Below, one piece after another: positions 19,342 to 27,804 of a stretch of 33,569 nt of DNA. The DNA comes from Pelomonas sp. Root1444 (lineage in GTDB: Bacteria > Pseudomonadota > Gammaproteobacteria > Burkholderiales > Burkholderiaceae_C): contig NZ_LMFP01000012.1 of the NCBI RefSeq assembly GCF_001426885.1, positions 2,226-35,794 of the forward strand, read 5' to 3'. A program made the translations under genes and the position numbers. The stretch's first letter is position 1. The number at the start of each line of letters is the position of its first letter. The notes beneath the pieces are model-generated. The model searched no databases. It was not told the origin of the DNA and was given only the letters and a program-made list of their open reading frames with translations.

Positions 19342-19836
19342 ATGGCCAAGAAACCCACCCCCCCGTCCATCAGCATCGGCATCGGCGACAAGGACCGCGC
19401 CGCCATCGCCGCAGGCCTGTCCAAGCTGCTGGCCGAGACCTACACGCTGTACCTGACCACGCACAACTTCCACTGGAACGTCACCGGGCCGATGTTCAAC
19501 AGCCTGCATGCGATGTTCATGGCCCAGTACACCGAGCTGTGGACGGCGGTGGACCCGATCGCCGAGCGCATCCGCTCGCTGGGCCATCCGGCGCCCGGCA
19601 GCTACGGCCAGTTCGCCAAGCTCAGCGGCCTGCCCGACGCGCCCGCCGCGCCGCCCAAGGCGATGGAGATGGTGCGCATCCTGAAGGAAGGCCACGAAGC
19701 CGTCGCCCGCACGGCCCGCCAGCTGTTCCCGGCCGTCGAGAAGGCCAGCGACGAGCCCACGGCCGACCTGCTGACCCAGCGCATCACCGTGCACGAGCAG
19801 ACGGCGTGGATGCTGCGGAGCCTGCTGGAGGAGTGA
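19342..19836 (+). CDS. dps: Dps-family ferritin-like DNA-protection protein
   Basis: Dps forms 12-subunit cages that oxidise and store iron with hydrogen peroxide and can coat DNA. The 164-residue protein has the signature HNFHWNVTGPMFNSLH followed by DPIAERIRSLG. Ferroxidase ligands H44, H56, D71 and E75 align with E. coli H51, H63, D78 and E82. The position matching E. coli D67 is M60 here (LHAMFM). GGAG lies six bases before the ATG. oxyR nearby suggests peroxide control, but no OxyR site was identified. Confidence 0.93.
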   Translation: MAKKPTPPSISIGIGDKDRAAIAAGLSKLLAETYTLYLTTHNFHWNVTGPMFNSLHAMFMAQYTELWTAVDPIAERIRSLGHPAPGSYGQFAKLSGLPDAPAAPPKAMEMVRILKEGHEAVARTARQLFPAVEKASDEPTADLLTQRITVHEQTAWMLRSLLEE

Positions 19837-19844
19837 ACGGCGCT

Positions 19845-19863
19845 GGTGTCGGTTTTCGACACC
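19845..19863 (+). terminator. Perfect 7-bp hairpin after dps, possible terminator
   Basis: GGTGTCG, loop GTTTT, CGACACC starts nine bases after the dps stop. It is well placed for a terminator or 3' end-stabilising hairpin, but there is no T-tract after it. Confidence 0.4.
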
Positions 19864-19966
19864 TCGTGCAAGCGTGGCGACCGTTCGCCCCGTCGACCCG
19901 CAGGCCGGCCTCCGCGGTCCTAGTCTGCGTGCGGGCCGATCCTGGCCCGTCACGGGAGATCGATCG

Positions 19967-20536
19967 ATGAAAACCTCTGCCATCGTCGCCGCCATTGGCG
20001 TGGGCGTACTCGCCACGGCCCTGGCCAAGCCCACTGGCCTGCCCGCCGGCTGGATGCAGACCGGCGATGCACAGACCTGCGAAGGCCAGGTCGTGTCGGT
20101 GAAAAGCGCCCCAAGCGCCAACGTCTTCAGCCTGGACTGCAAACCCGGCACCGCCGGCTTCTCGACTTTGATGCAGCAGGTCGCGGCCACCGACTACGCT
20201 GGCAAGCGCGTGCGTCTGAGCGCCCAGCTCCGCGCCGACCAACTCGCCGCCTGGGGCGGCCTGTGGATGCGCGCCGACAGTGGCCAGAAGCCCACAGCCT
20301 TCGACAACATGTACGACCGGCCCCTGCGCGGCAGCTTCGGCTGGCAGCAGGCCGAGGTGGTGCTCGACATCCCCGCCGACGCCACCGCGCTCAGCTTCGG
20401 CTTCCTGCTCAACGGCGCCGGCCAGCTGCAGGCCACGCAGTTCCGGCTCGAGGTCGTGTCGAACGCCGTCGCACCCACCGGCGGAACCGGTGCACCGGTG
20501 CTGCCTCGCCAGCCCAGCCACCTGACCCCGCCTTGA
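19967..20536 (+). CDS. Exported beta-rich protein of unknown function heading a LytS/LytTR cassette
   Basis: The ATG at 19967 follows GGGAGA and gives 189 residues with a signal peptide (MKTSAIVAAIGVGVLATALA). The mature part has two cysteines (QTCEG, SLDCK), then a stretch that looks like a jelly-roll, galactose-binding-like fold: GKRVRLSAQLRAD, WGGLWMRADSG, AFDNMYDRPLRGSFGW, VVLDIPADATALSFGFLLNG, QFRLEVV. The fold is an inference from strand pattern. The C-terminus is rich in proline and glycine. Its stop overlaps the TTG start of the kinase (TTGA), so the products are probably made together, and this protein could serve as an extracytoplasmic sensor or effector. Confidence 0.75.
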   Translation: MKTSAIVAAIGVGVLATALAKPTGLPAGWMQTGDAQTCEGQVVSVKSAPSANVFSLDCKPGTAGFSTLMQQVAATDYAGKRVRLSAQLRADQLAAWGGLWMRADSGQKPTAFDNMYDRPLRGSFGWQQAEVVLDIPADATALSFGFLLNGAGQLQATQFRLEVVSNAVAPTGGTGAPVLPRQPSHLTPP

Positions 20537-21552
20537 GCCACGCCGCGCCCACGCTGGCCAGCGACCTGGCCCAGGCACTCGGCGAGGAAGGCGTGGGCTG
20601 GCAACGCCCGACGCCGCTGCTGGCCGGCGCGCTGTTGTTCGGTCTGGCGGCGGTGTGGCTGCGTGCGCACCCGGCCTGGGCGCTGTCGCTGGGGCTGTGG
20701 CTGGGCCACGCGGCCAGCGACGGCGTCTGCGGGTTGTTCGCCCGGCGTCGGGCCACCCTGCTCGTCCTGCCGCTGGCGCTGCTGCTCGGCGCGGCGCTGG
20801 GCTGGGTCGTCGAGCAGGCGCTGGTGCTCGACGCGATGACGGCGGCCGAACGCCTCACCCGCGTCTGGTTGCACCTCGGCTTCGGCGCGGCCATGCTGGG
20901 CCTGCCACTGCTGCAAGGCCTGCGCCGGCTGCGTGCCGTGCGCCGTGTGGAGCAGGAGCGCGCCCGGCTGCGTGCCGAACTGCAGATGCTGCAGGCGCAG
21001 ATCGAGCCGCACTTCCTGTTCAACACGCTGGCGACGCTGCGCAGCTTCGTGCGCCAGGGGTCGGCGCGTGCGCTGCCGCTGCTGGACGCCGTCAGCGGCC
21101 TGCTGGAAACCACGCTCGACCGGGTGCGCCAAGCGGAGGATTCGACACTGGGCCAGGAGTGCCAGGTCGTCGAGCACTACCTGGCGATCATGGCGCTGCG
21201 CCTGGGCGAGCGGCTGAGCTACCGCGTCGACGTCGACGCCGAGCTGCACGACCTGCCCCTGCCGCCGTTGATGCTGCAGCCGCTGGTGGAGAACGCCATC
21301 CAGCACGGCATCGAGCCCAGCGAGAGCGGCGGGCAGGTGCTGGTGCAAGCCGAGCGGGGCGGCGACCGGTTGCGGCTCAAGGTCGTCAACAGCGGTTGCG
21401 CGCTGACCACCGACACACCCACAGGCCACGGCCTGGCGCTGGTCAACCTGCGTCAGCGCCTGCATGCTCTGCACGGTGACCATGCCGGCCTGAGCCTCGC
21501 CACCAACGCTGCCGGCCAGACCGAAGCCACGCTCACCCTGCCCATGCCATGA
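20533..21552 (+). CDS. LytS-like membrane sensor histidine kinase (second system)
   Basis: This 339-residue protein has about four membrane segments (roughly residues 28-131), then QMLQAQIEPHFLFNTLATL with the phosphorylated H160, and an ATPase domain with LVENAIQHG and GHGLALVNLRQRL. The first in-frame ATG lies deep inside the membrane region, so the start is taken as TTG at 20533, overlapping the upstream stop as TTGA. No strong ribosome binding site is seen, which fits coupled translation. It overlaps the response regulator by ATGA. Confidence 0.88.
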   Translation: MSHAAPTLASDLAQALGEEGVGWQRPTPLLAGALLFGLAAVWLRAHPAWALSLGLWLGHAASDGVCGLFARRRATLLVLPLALLLGAALGWVVEQALVLDAMTAAERLTRVWLHLGFGAAMLGLPLLQGLRRLRAVRRVEQERARLRAELQMLQAQIEPHFLFNTLATLRSFVRQGSARALPLLDAVSGLLETTLDRVRQAEDSTLGQECQVVEHYLAIMALRLGERLSYRVDVDAELHDLPLPPLMLQPLVENAIQHGIEPSESGGQVLVQAERGGDRLRLKVVNSGCALTTDTPTGHGLALVNLRQRLHALHGDHAGLSLATNAAGQTEATLTLPMP

Positions 21553-22241
21553 CCACCGCCCTCCTCGCCGACGACGAACCCCAGCTGCTCGAAGAACTGC
21601 AGCAACTGCTGGCCCAGGCCTGGCCCGAGCTGGAGGTCGTCGCGCTGGCCCGCAACGGCACCGAGGCGCGCCGGCTGCTGGATGAGCTGCGCCCCGACGT
21701 CGCCTTCCTCGACATCCGCATGCCCGGCATCGACGGCCTCGCCCTGGCTCCGCTGGCGCCGGCCCGCACGCGCCTCGTGTTCGTGACGGCCCACGCCGAG
21801 CACGCGCTGGCTGCCTTCGAGCACGCGGCGGTCGACTACCTGCACAAGCCCGTCACGCCCGCGCGGCTGGCGGCCACCGTGCAGCGGCTGCAGGCAGCGG
21901 CTGCGCCGCGTGCCGAGCTGCGCTTCCTGCAGGCCTGGACGGGCAACACGATGAAGCTGCTGGATGTGGGCCAACTCGCCGCGCTGCGTTCGGAGCTGCG
22001 CCACACGCGGGTGCTCAGCCAGGGCGGCGAGAACCTGCTGCTGCGCACCTCGCTGGGCGAACTGATGGAGCAGTTGGACCCACAGCTGTTCTGGCAGATC
22101 CACCGCGGCTCGGTCGTCAACGCGGGGGCCATCGAGCGCATCGAACGGCGCGACGACGGCGAACTGTGGGTGCACCTGCGCGGCGTGGCGCAGGCCCTGC
22201 CGGTCAGCCGCGCGCATCGTGGCCGCTTTCGCGGCATGTAG
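21549..22241 (+). CDS. LytTR-family response regulator (second system)
   Basis: This 230-residue protein has a receiver domain with the acidic pocket LLADDEP, phosphoacceptor D55 in VAFLDIRMPG, and the lysine in YLHKPV. The C-terminal LytTR domain shows LRTSLGELMEQLDPQLFWQIHRGSVVN as adjoining conserved pieces. The start codon overlaps the kinase stop (ATGA). It is the partner of the kinase just upstream. The 227-bp gap that follows (22242-22468) shows no gene or clear terminator. Confidence 0.93.
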   Translation: MTTALLADDEPQLLEELQQLLAQAWPELEVVALARNGTEARRLLDELRPDVAFLDIRMPGIDGLALAPLAPARTRLVFVTAHAEHALAAFEHAAVDYLHKPVTPARLAATVQRLQAAAAPRAELRFLQAWTGNTMKLLDVGQLAALRSELRHTRVLSQGGENLLLRTSLGELMEQLDPQLFWQIHRGSVVNAGAIERIERRDDGELWVHLRGVAQALPVSRAHRGRFRGM

Positions 22242-22468
22242 ACGACGGTCAGTGCTCGGCCGGGCCGAAGCCATTGCGCCATGCGACGCGGCACACATGC
22301 CGCGAAATAGTTCGCGCTGACGCCAAGCGCGCGCTGGCCGCGACCGCCGCGGTGCGCCGCTCCGTCAGCAGAATCCGGAGGCGCGCCGTGCCCGCAGCGG
22401 GTCGCGATGTGCCGCAGCCGCAGCCGGCACTCACGCGCGCGTTCCGGTTTTCGCTCGAGGGAGATTTG

Positions 22469-23170
22469 ATGTTCAACCGAATCCTGCCGTTCGCGTTGGT
22501 CTGCGCGTTGGGGAGTTACGTTCCCGTGGCAGCCGCCCAGCAGCAGACCGCCGAGGGCGCCCAGCGCTTTCTGGCGCTACTGGCGAAGGATGGCCATCTC
22601 AACGTCGGGTTGCCCGACAAGAACGGCGCATTGATGTCGGTCCAGGGCACGCGCAAGACAACCTATCGCTGGCAGAACAAGGGCGTACCGGACAACAGCC
22701 GGCCGGGCCCCTACGACGACACCAGCGCGCCGGTCACCGCGCCGCTCAAGTGGTTGTTGGTCATCCGCAAGCTGGAGGGCATGAACGAGAGCGCCAACGC
22801 CGATGCCTGCACGACACGCGCCGAAACCACCACCACGGAAAAACTTGGCAGCACGTCGAGCGACAGCCACTGGTTGACGAAAGAGACCTTCTTCAACGTC
22901 GAGCGGCTCTGGTACCAGACGACGATCACGGACGAATACGAAGACCCGGCCGTCAAGTACGCTGGCCCGCACTTCTTCGCGTGGGGCCGGGCCGTGATCT
23001 CCCGCGCCGCCAACGGTCGGATCACGGCGCGTGCGCCGGGCCTGAAATTCAATACGGAACTCGTCTTCCTCGGGGACATGGTCAAGGATCCCGACCTGGC
23101 CGACCGGGTCGAGTACGCGATGAAGTTCCTGAAGGCGAGTTGCGACAAGACCGCGGCGACCGGGTTCTGA
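22469..23170 (+). CDS. Exported protein of unknown function, 233 residues
   Basis: The ATG at 22469 follows GAGGGAGA and gives a clear signal peptide (hydrophobic MFNRILPFALVCALG, cleavage likely after VAAA). The mature protein is polar, with two cysteines (DACTTR, ASCDKT), and contains KWLLVIRKLEGMN, WLTKETFFNVERLWYQ and PHFFAWGRAVISR. I do not recognise the family. The next gene starts at the base after its stop codon, so the two form one unit. Confidence 0.75.
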   Translation: MFNRILPFALVCALGSYVPVAAAQQQTAEGAQRFLALLAKDGHLNVGLPDKNGALMSVQGTRKTTYRWQNKGVPDNSRPGPYDDTSAPVTAPLKWLLVIRKLEGMNESANADACTTRAETTTTEKLGSTSSDSHWLTKETFFNVERLWYQTTITDEYEDPAVKYAGPHFFAWGRAVISRAANGRITARAPGLKFNTELVFLGDMVKDPDLADRVEYAMKFLKASCDKTAATGF

Positions 23171-24193
23171 ATGATGCGCCACGAATTGACCCTGTTCGGC
23201 AGCATGTTGCTGGCGCTGCTGTCCCTGCCGCTGTCGTCCGCCGCGCAAACGGCCGCACCCGAGGCCGCCTCGGCCCCGGCCATCGAGGCCCCCCGCACGC
23301 TGAGCGAGCAAGACCTGGCCCGGCTGCGCCGCAGCGTGCAGAACAGCAAGGTCCGCGCCGTTGAAGAAGCGCGCCAGGCCGAGCTTCAGCGCCAGGAGCA
23401 GGCCCGCCAGGCCGAGATCCAGCGCCGCCAGATGGAGGCCCAGGCGGCGCGCCAGGCCGAGGAGGATGCACGGGCCGACGCCGAATTCGAGGCCGACCGC
23501 GCCCGCAAGGCCGCGCAGTTCAATGCGCAGAAGGCCCCCAGCGAGCGCGCGTTAGCCAACTCGCTGCAACGGCTGAACAACACGGTGAACCAGGTCCAGG
23601 TTCAGCAGGCCCAGCAGGTGGAACGCCAGCGCCAGCAGGCCGAGACGCAGCAGCGCACGGAACGCCAGCGCCAGGTGGAGCTGATCAACCAGGCCAACCA
23701 GCGCCAGGACCAGGAGGCCGCGCGCCTGGCCGCGCAGCGCCAGCAGTCCGAGCAGAAGCGTGCCGACGCACAGGCGGCCGAGCGCACGCAGGCGCAGCGC
23801 CGGCGCGACGAGCAGTTCCGCCAGGACGTGGCCGCCGAACGCGCGCGCCAGGAGGCGCAGCAGCGGCAGGCCGTCGCGCCTGCGGCAGCGGGCCCCGCGA
23901 CGACGATGGCCAGCCCCACCCGCCCCGTGGCCGCCCTGCCAGCGGCCAACGCCGGCGGCAGCGCCTGCCGGGTCACGCAGCCCAAGCTGGACGACACCAC
24001 GGTCACCTCCATGGGCGAAGCCGGCGGCATCGCCAAGCTGCGCGAAAGGGCGGCGAGCACCTGCAAGTCATACACCGGCAGCGAGGCCTTCTCGGCCGAC
24101 ACGCAATGCAGGGCGGACGGTCCCTACGTCCATCACTGCTCGCTGAAGGGCCAATGCTCGGGCGAGTACCGCATCTGTGGCCCTGAGCAGTGA
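23171..24193 (+). CDS. Exported coiled-coil protein with C-terminal six-cysteine domain
   Basis: This 340-residue protein starts immediately after the upstream stop (ATG at 23171, or at 23174). It has a signal peptide (to about SSAAQ), then a long Gln/Arg/Ala/Glu-rich stretch, residues about 45-235, that should form coiled coil (repeats such as ARQAELQRQEQ), a short alanine-proline linker, and a C-terminal domain of about 80 residues with six cysteines (SACRV, STCKS, TQCRA, HHCSL, GQCSG, RICGP), enough for three disulfides. I do not recognise the family. The layout suggests an envelope scaffold or spacer carrying a small folded head. Confidence 0.75.
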   Translation: MMRHELTLFGSMLLALLSLPLSSAAQTAAPEAASAPAIEAPRTLSEQDLARLRRSVQNSKVRAVEEARQAELQRQEQARQAEIQRRQMEAQAARQAEEDARADAEFEADRARKAAQFNAQKAPSERALANSLQRLNNTVNQVQVQQAQQVERQRQQAETQQRTERQRQVELINQANQRQDQEAARLAAQRQQSEQKRADAQAAERTQAQRRRDEQFRQDVAAERARQEAQQRQAVAPAAAGPATTMASPTRPVAALPAANAGGSACRVTQPKLDDTTVTSMGEAGGIAKLRERAASTCKSYTGSEAFSADTQCRADGPYVHHCSLKGQCSGEYRICGPEQ

Positions 24194-24197
24194 GGCG

Positions 24198-24241
24198 CTG
24201 ACAGGCCGCCGAGCGGCGCCGCGGATAATCCCGGGTTATCC
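24198..24241 (+). promoter_or_regulatory. Possible prfC promoter with overlapping palindrome
   Basis: GATAAT (24224-24229) matches the sigma70 -10 at five of six bases. CTGACA (24198-24203) is a -35-like hexamer, but the 20-bp spacing is long. The -10 lies in an inverted repeat, GGATAA (24223-24228), seven bases, TTATCC (24236-24241). The start of transcription would fall only about 15-20 bases before the prfC ATG. Confidence 0.4.
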
Positions 24242-24253
24242 CAGGTCCCGCCC

Positions 24254-25882
<1,629 letters not shown>

Positions 25883-25910
25883 GCGGCGCCGTGCCGCTGC
25901 GCATGGCCCG

Positions 25911-26537
25911 CTAAGGCCGCCCGCGTTCCAGCGCCACCTTGAGGCCCAGCCCGACGAGCGCACCGCCGGCCAGTTGCTGGAAGCGCTTGAACAGCGTCGG
26001 CCGGCCGACGATCCATCGGCGGGCGCGGCCGCCCAGCGCGGCGGTGCAGAGGTTGACCGCCGTGCCGGACACGATGGACACCAGGCCCAGCAAGAGCGCC
26101 TGCTGGCCCGGGCGGCCGCGGGCCGGGTCGATGAACTGCGGCAGCACGGCCAGAAAGAAGATCGCGATCTTGGGGTTGAACAGGTTGGAGACGGCGCCCT
26201 GCGCGAACGGCGATGTCCAGCGGCTGCGGGGCGGCGCCGCGCCCAGCGACGCCGGCCGGCGCAGCATCTGCCAGCCCAGCCAGGCCAGGTAGGCGGCGCC
26301 GGCCAGCTTCACGGCAACGAAGGCGGTGGGCACCGCCGCCAGCATGGCCGTGAGGCCCAGCGCCGCCGCGGCGACATGCACTAGGGCCGCGCAGGCAATG
26401 CCCGCGCAAACCAGCGCTCCGGCCCGCGTGCCGCGCGACACGGAATTCGACAGGATGCACAGGACGTCGGGCCCCGGAATGAGCGCGAAGCTCATGTTGA
26501 GCAGCGTGAAGGCGAGCAGGACGGCGGGGTCGATCAT
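25911..26537 (-). CDS. LysE/RhtB-family amino acid exporter
   Basis: This 208-residue integral membrane protein has about six hydrophobic segments. It shows the family signature FALIPGPDVLCILSNSVSRG near the N-terminus and NLFNPKIAIFFLAVLPQF in the middle. Members export amino acids, homoserine lactone or related small molecules with proton antiport. The frame also contains a GTG at 26543, but GGAG sits five bases before the ATG at 26537, so that start is preferred. The substrate cannot be told from sequence. Confidence 0.93.
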   Translation of the reverse strand: MIDPAVLLAFTLLNMSFALIPGPDVLCILSNSVSRGTRAGALVCAGIACAALVHVAAAALGLTAMLAAVPTAFVAVKLAGAAYLAWLGWQMLRRPASLGAAPPRSRWTSPFAQGAVSNLFNPKIAIFFLAVLPQFIDPARGRPGQQALLLGLVSIVSGTAVNLCTAALGGRARRWIVGRPTLFKRFQQLAGGALVGLGLKVALERGRP

Positions 26538-26711
26538 GGGCACTCCGGGTGGCGGGCCGCAAGGCTAAGCCCAGCGAGGGTCAGGTTCTGGCAGCAGCAC
26601 CCGTGCCGGATGCCGCGCGTTCAGCGTTCGAAACCTTGCGGCGCCATGGCATGGCCTCCCGGCTCCCTTACATTGCGGCGCAGCGTTCCACCACCCGCTC
26701 GCCCGCTCCGC

Positions 26712-27449
26712 ATGCCTGCACCCGCCTCCCGTCCCTGCCCCTCCTGCGGCGATGCCCTGCAAGTGCATGCGCTGCCCGCCCAGTACGGCGGCAACGTGGA
26801 GATCGACTTCTGCTTCGGCTGCCATGGCCTCTGGTTCGACCAGATGGAAAACCTCAAGCTGTCGCCGGCGGCGGTGGCCACGGTGTTCAAGGAGATGCAC
26901 CGGCACCGCGAGACACCGCACCAGCCGCTGGCCGGCACGCTGAGGTGCCCGCAATGCCGCGACCGCCTGGTGCAGGGCTTCGACCTCGTGCGCAGCGGCC
27001 GCTACATCACGCACCGCTGCGCCCGCCAGCACGGCCGCTTCAGCAGCTTTTCGTCCTTCATGATCGAGAAGGGCTTCGTGCGGCAGCTGACGAAGCCGGA
27101 GATCGCGGAGATCGCCGCCAAGGTGGGCGTCATCCACTGCAGCAGTTGCGGCGCGCCGGTGGACTTGCGCCGGGAGGACGCCTGCTCCCACTGCCGCTCG
27201 GCGCTGTCGCTGCTGGATCCGCAGGCGGTCGAGAAGGCCTTGCAGGCTTATGCCAGCGCGCCGGCGCGGCCGACGCCTGCCGCCGGTGGCCACGAACTGG
27301 CCGATGCGCTCGTCGCGATGGCCCGGGAGCGTTCGCGGACCGAGCGGGAGGCCGGAGCGACGGGCCATGGCCTGCCCATCCGCGGCATCCTCGCCGTGGA
27401 CCTGCTCAGCGTCGGGCTCGGACTGGTGGCCCGACTGTGGGACGACTGA
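26712..27449 (+). CDS. Multi-zinc-ribbon protein, zf-TFIIB-like
   Basis: The ATG at 26712 gives 245 residues. The N-terminal zinc ribbon uses C9/C12 (RPCPSC) and C34/C37 (FCFGCHGLWFD), matching the zf-TFIIB pattern with its typical LWFD ending. A second cluster follows (RCPQC and HRC), then a third (CSSCGAPVDL and CSHC). The C-terminus has a hydrophobic patch (PIRGILAVDLLSVGLGLVARL), perhaps membrane-associating. Function is unknown; nucleic-acid or protein binding is plausible. It is divergent from the LysE-type gene; the 174-bp gap holds no other gene I can see. Confidence 0.8.
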   Translation: MPAPASRPCPSCGDALQVHALPAQYGGNVEIDFCFGCHGLWFDQMENLKLSPAAVATVFKEMHRHRETPHQPLAGTLRCPQCRDRLVQGFDLVRSGRYITHRCARQHGRFSSFSSFMIEKGFVRQLTKPEIAEIAAKVGVIHCSSCGAPVDLRREDACSHCRSALSLLDPQAVEKALQAYASAPARPTPAAGGHELADALVAMARERSRTEREAGATGHGLPIRGILAVDLLSVGLGLVARLWDD

Positions 27450-27461
27450 TACGGCGCAATT

Positions 27462-27725
27462 TCAGCGCAGCCGCTTCGCGTAGTTGTCCCGCACCTCGCG
27501 GCTGATGTACGTGGACAAGCCCTGGCCGGCGCGCGCCAGGCGCTTCATCTCGGTGACGTGGGCGCGGCCCGGCCGCTCCAGGTCGTAGACATAGACCGCG
27601 CCGTCGACGAACTGCACGGCGATGCCGCGCGGGCCGGTGGCGAAGGCGACGACCCCGGACTCCCCGTTGCGGTTGGCATAACGCTGCAGCTTCACGCCGC
27701 GGTTCGGCAAGCGGCATGCCGGCAT
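27462..27725 (-). CDS. Small conserved-looking protein, 87 residues
   Basis: The C-terminal 75 residues read like a compact soluble domain: KLQRYANRNGESGVVAF, GIAVQFVDGAVYVYD, HVTEMKRLARAGQGLSTYIS, REVRDNYAKR. This resembles the general layout of KTSC-type small proteins (strands followed by a Tyr-Ile-Ser/Tyr ending), which is a weak resemblance only. The start is uncertain: ATG at 27725 is used, and a GTG at 27695 would give MKLQRY. It converges with the zinc-ribbon gene (12 bp) and is divergent from the dehydrogenase gene. Confidence 0.6.
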   Translation of the reverse strand: MPACRLPNRGVKLQRYANRNGESGVVAFATGPRGIAVQFVDGAVYVYDLERPGRAHVTEMKRLARAGQGLSTYISREVRDNYAKRLR

Positions 27726-27804
27726 TGCCTTGCGGCCATGGGCGGCGATTCGGGCGACGCGCTGCGATGATGCGCACCTTTCCTCCGCCAGCCCCTTCGA
27801 GACG

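Noticed and set aside
18523-20190. Open frame of 555 codons on the minus strand
   Set aside because: Antisense to the ParA-like gene, dps and the exported protein gene, all of which have clear family motifs or signal sequences.
25883-25910. Weak GC-rich inverted repeat between prfC and the LysE-type gene
   Set aside because: Only a 5-bp stem with no T-tract, expected by chance at this base composition.
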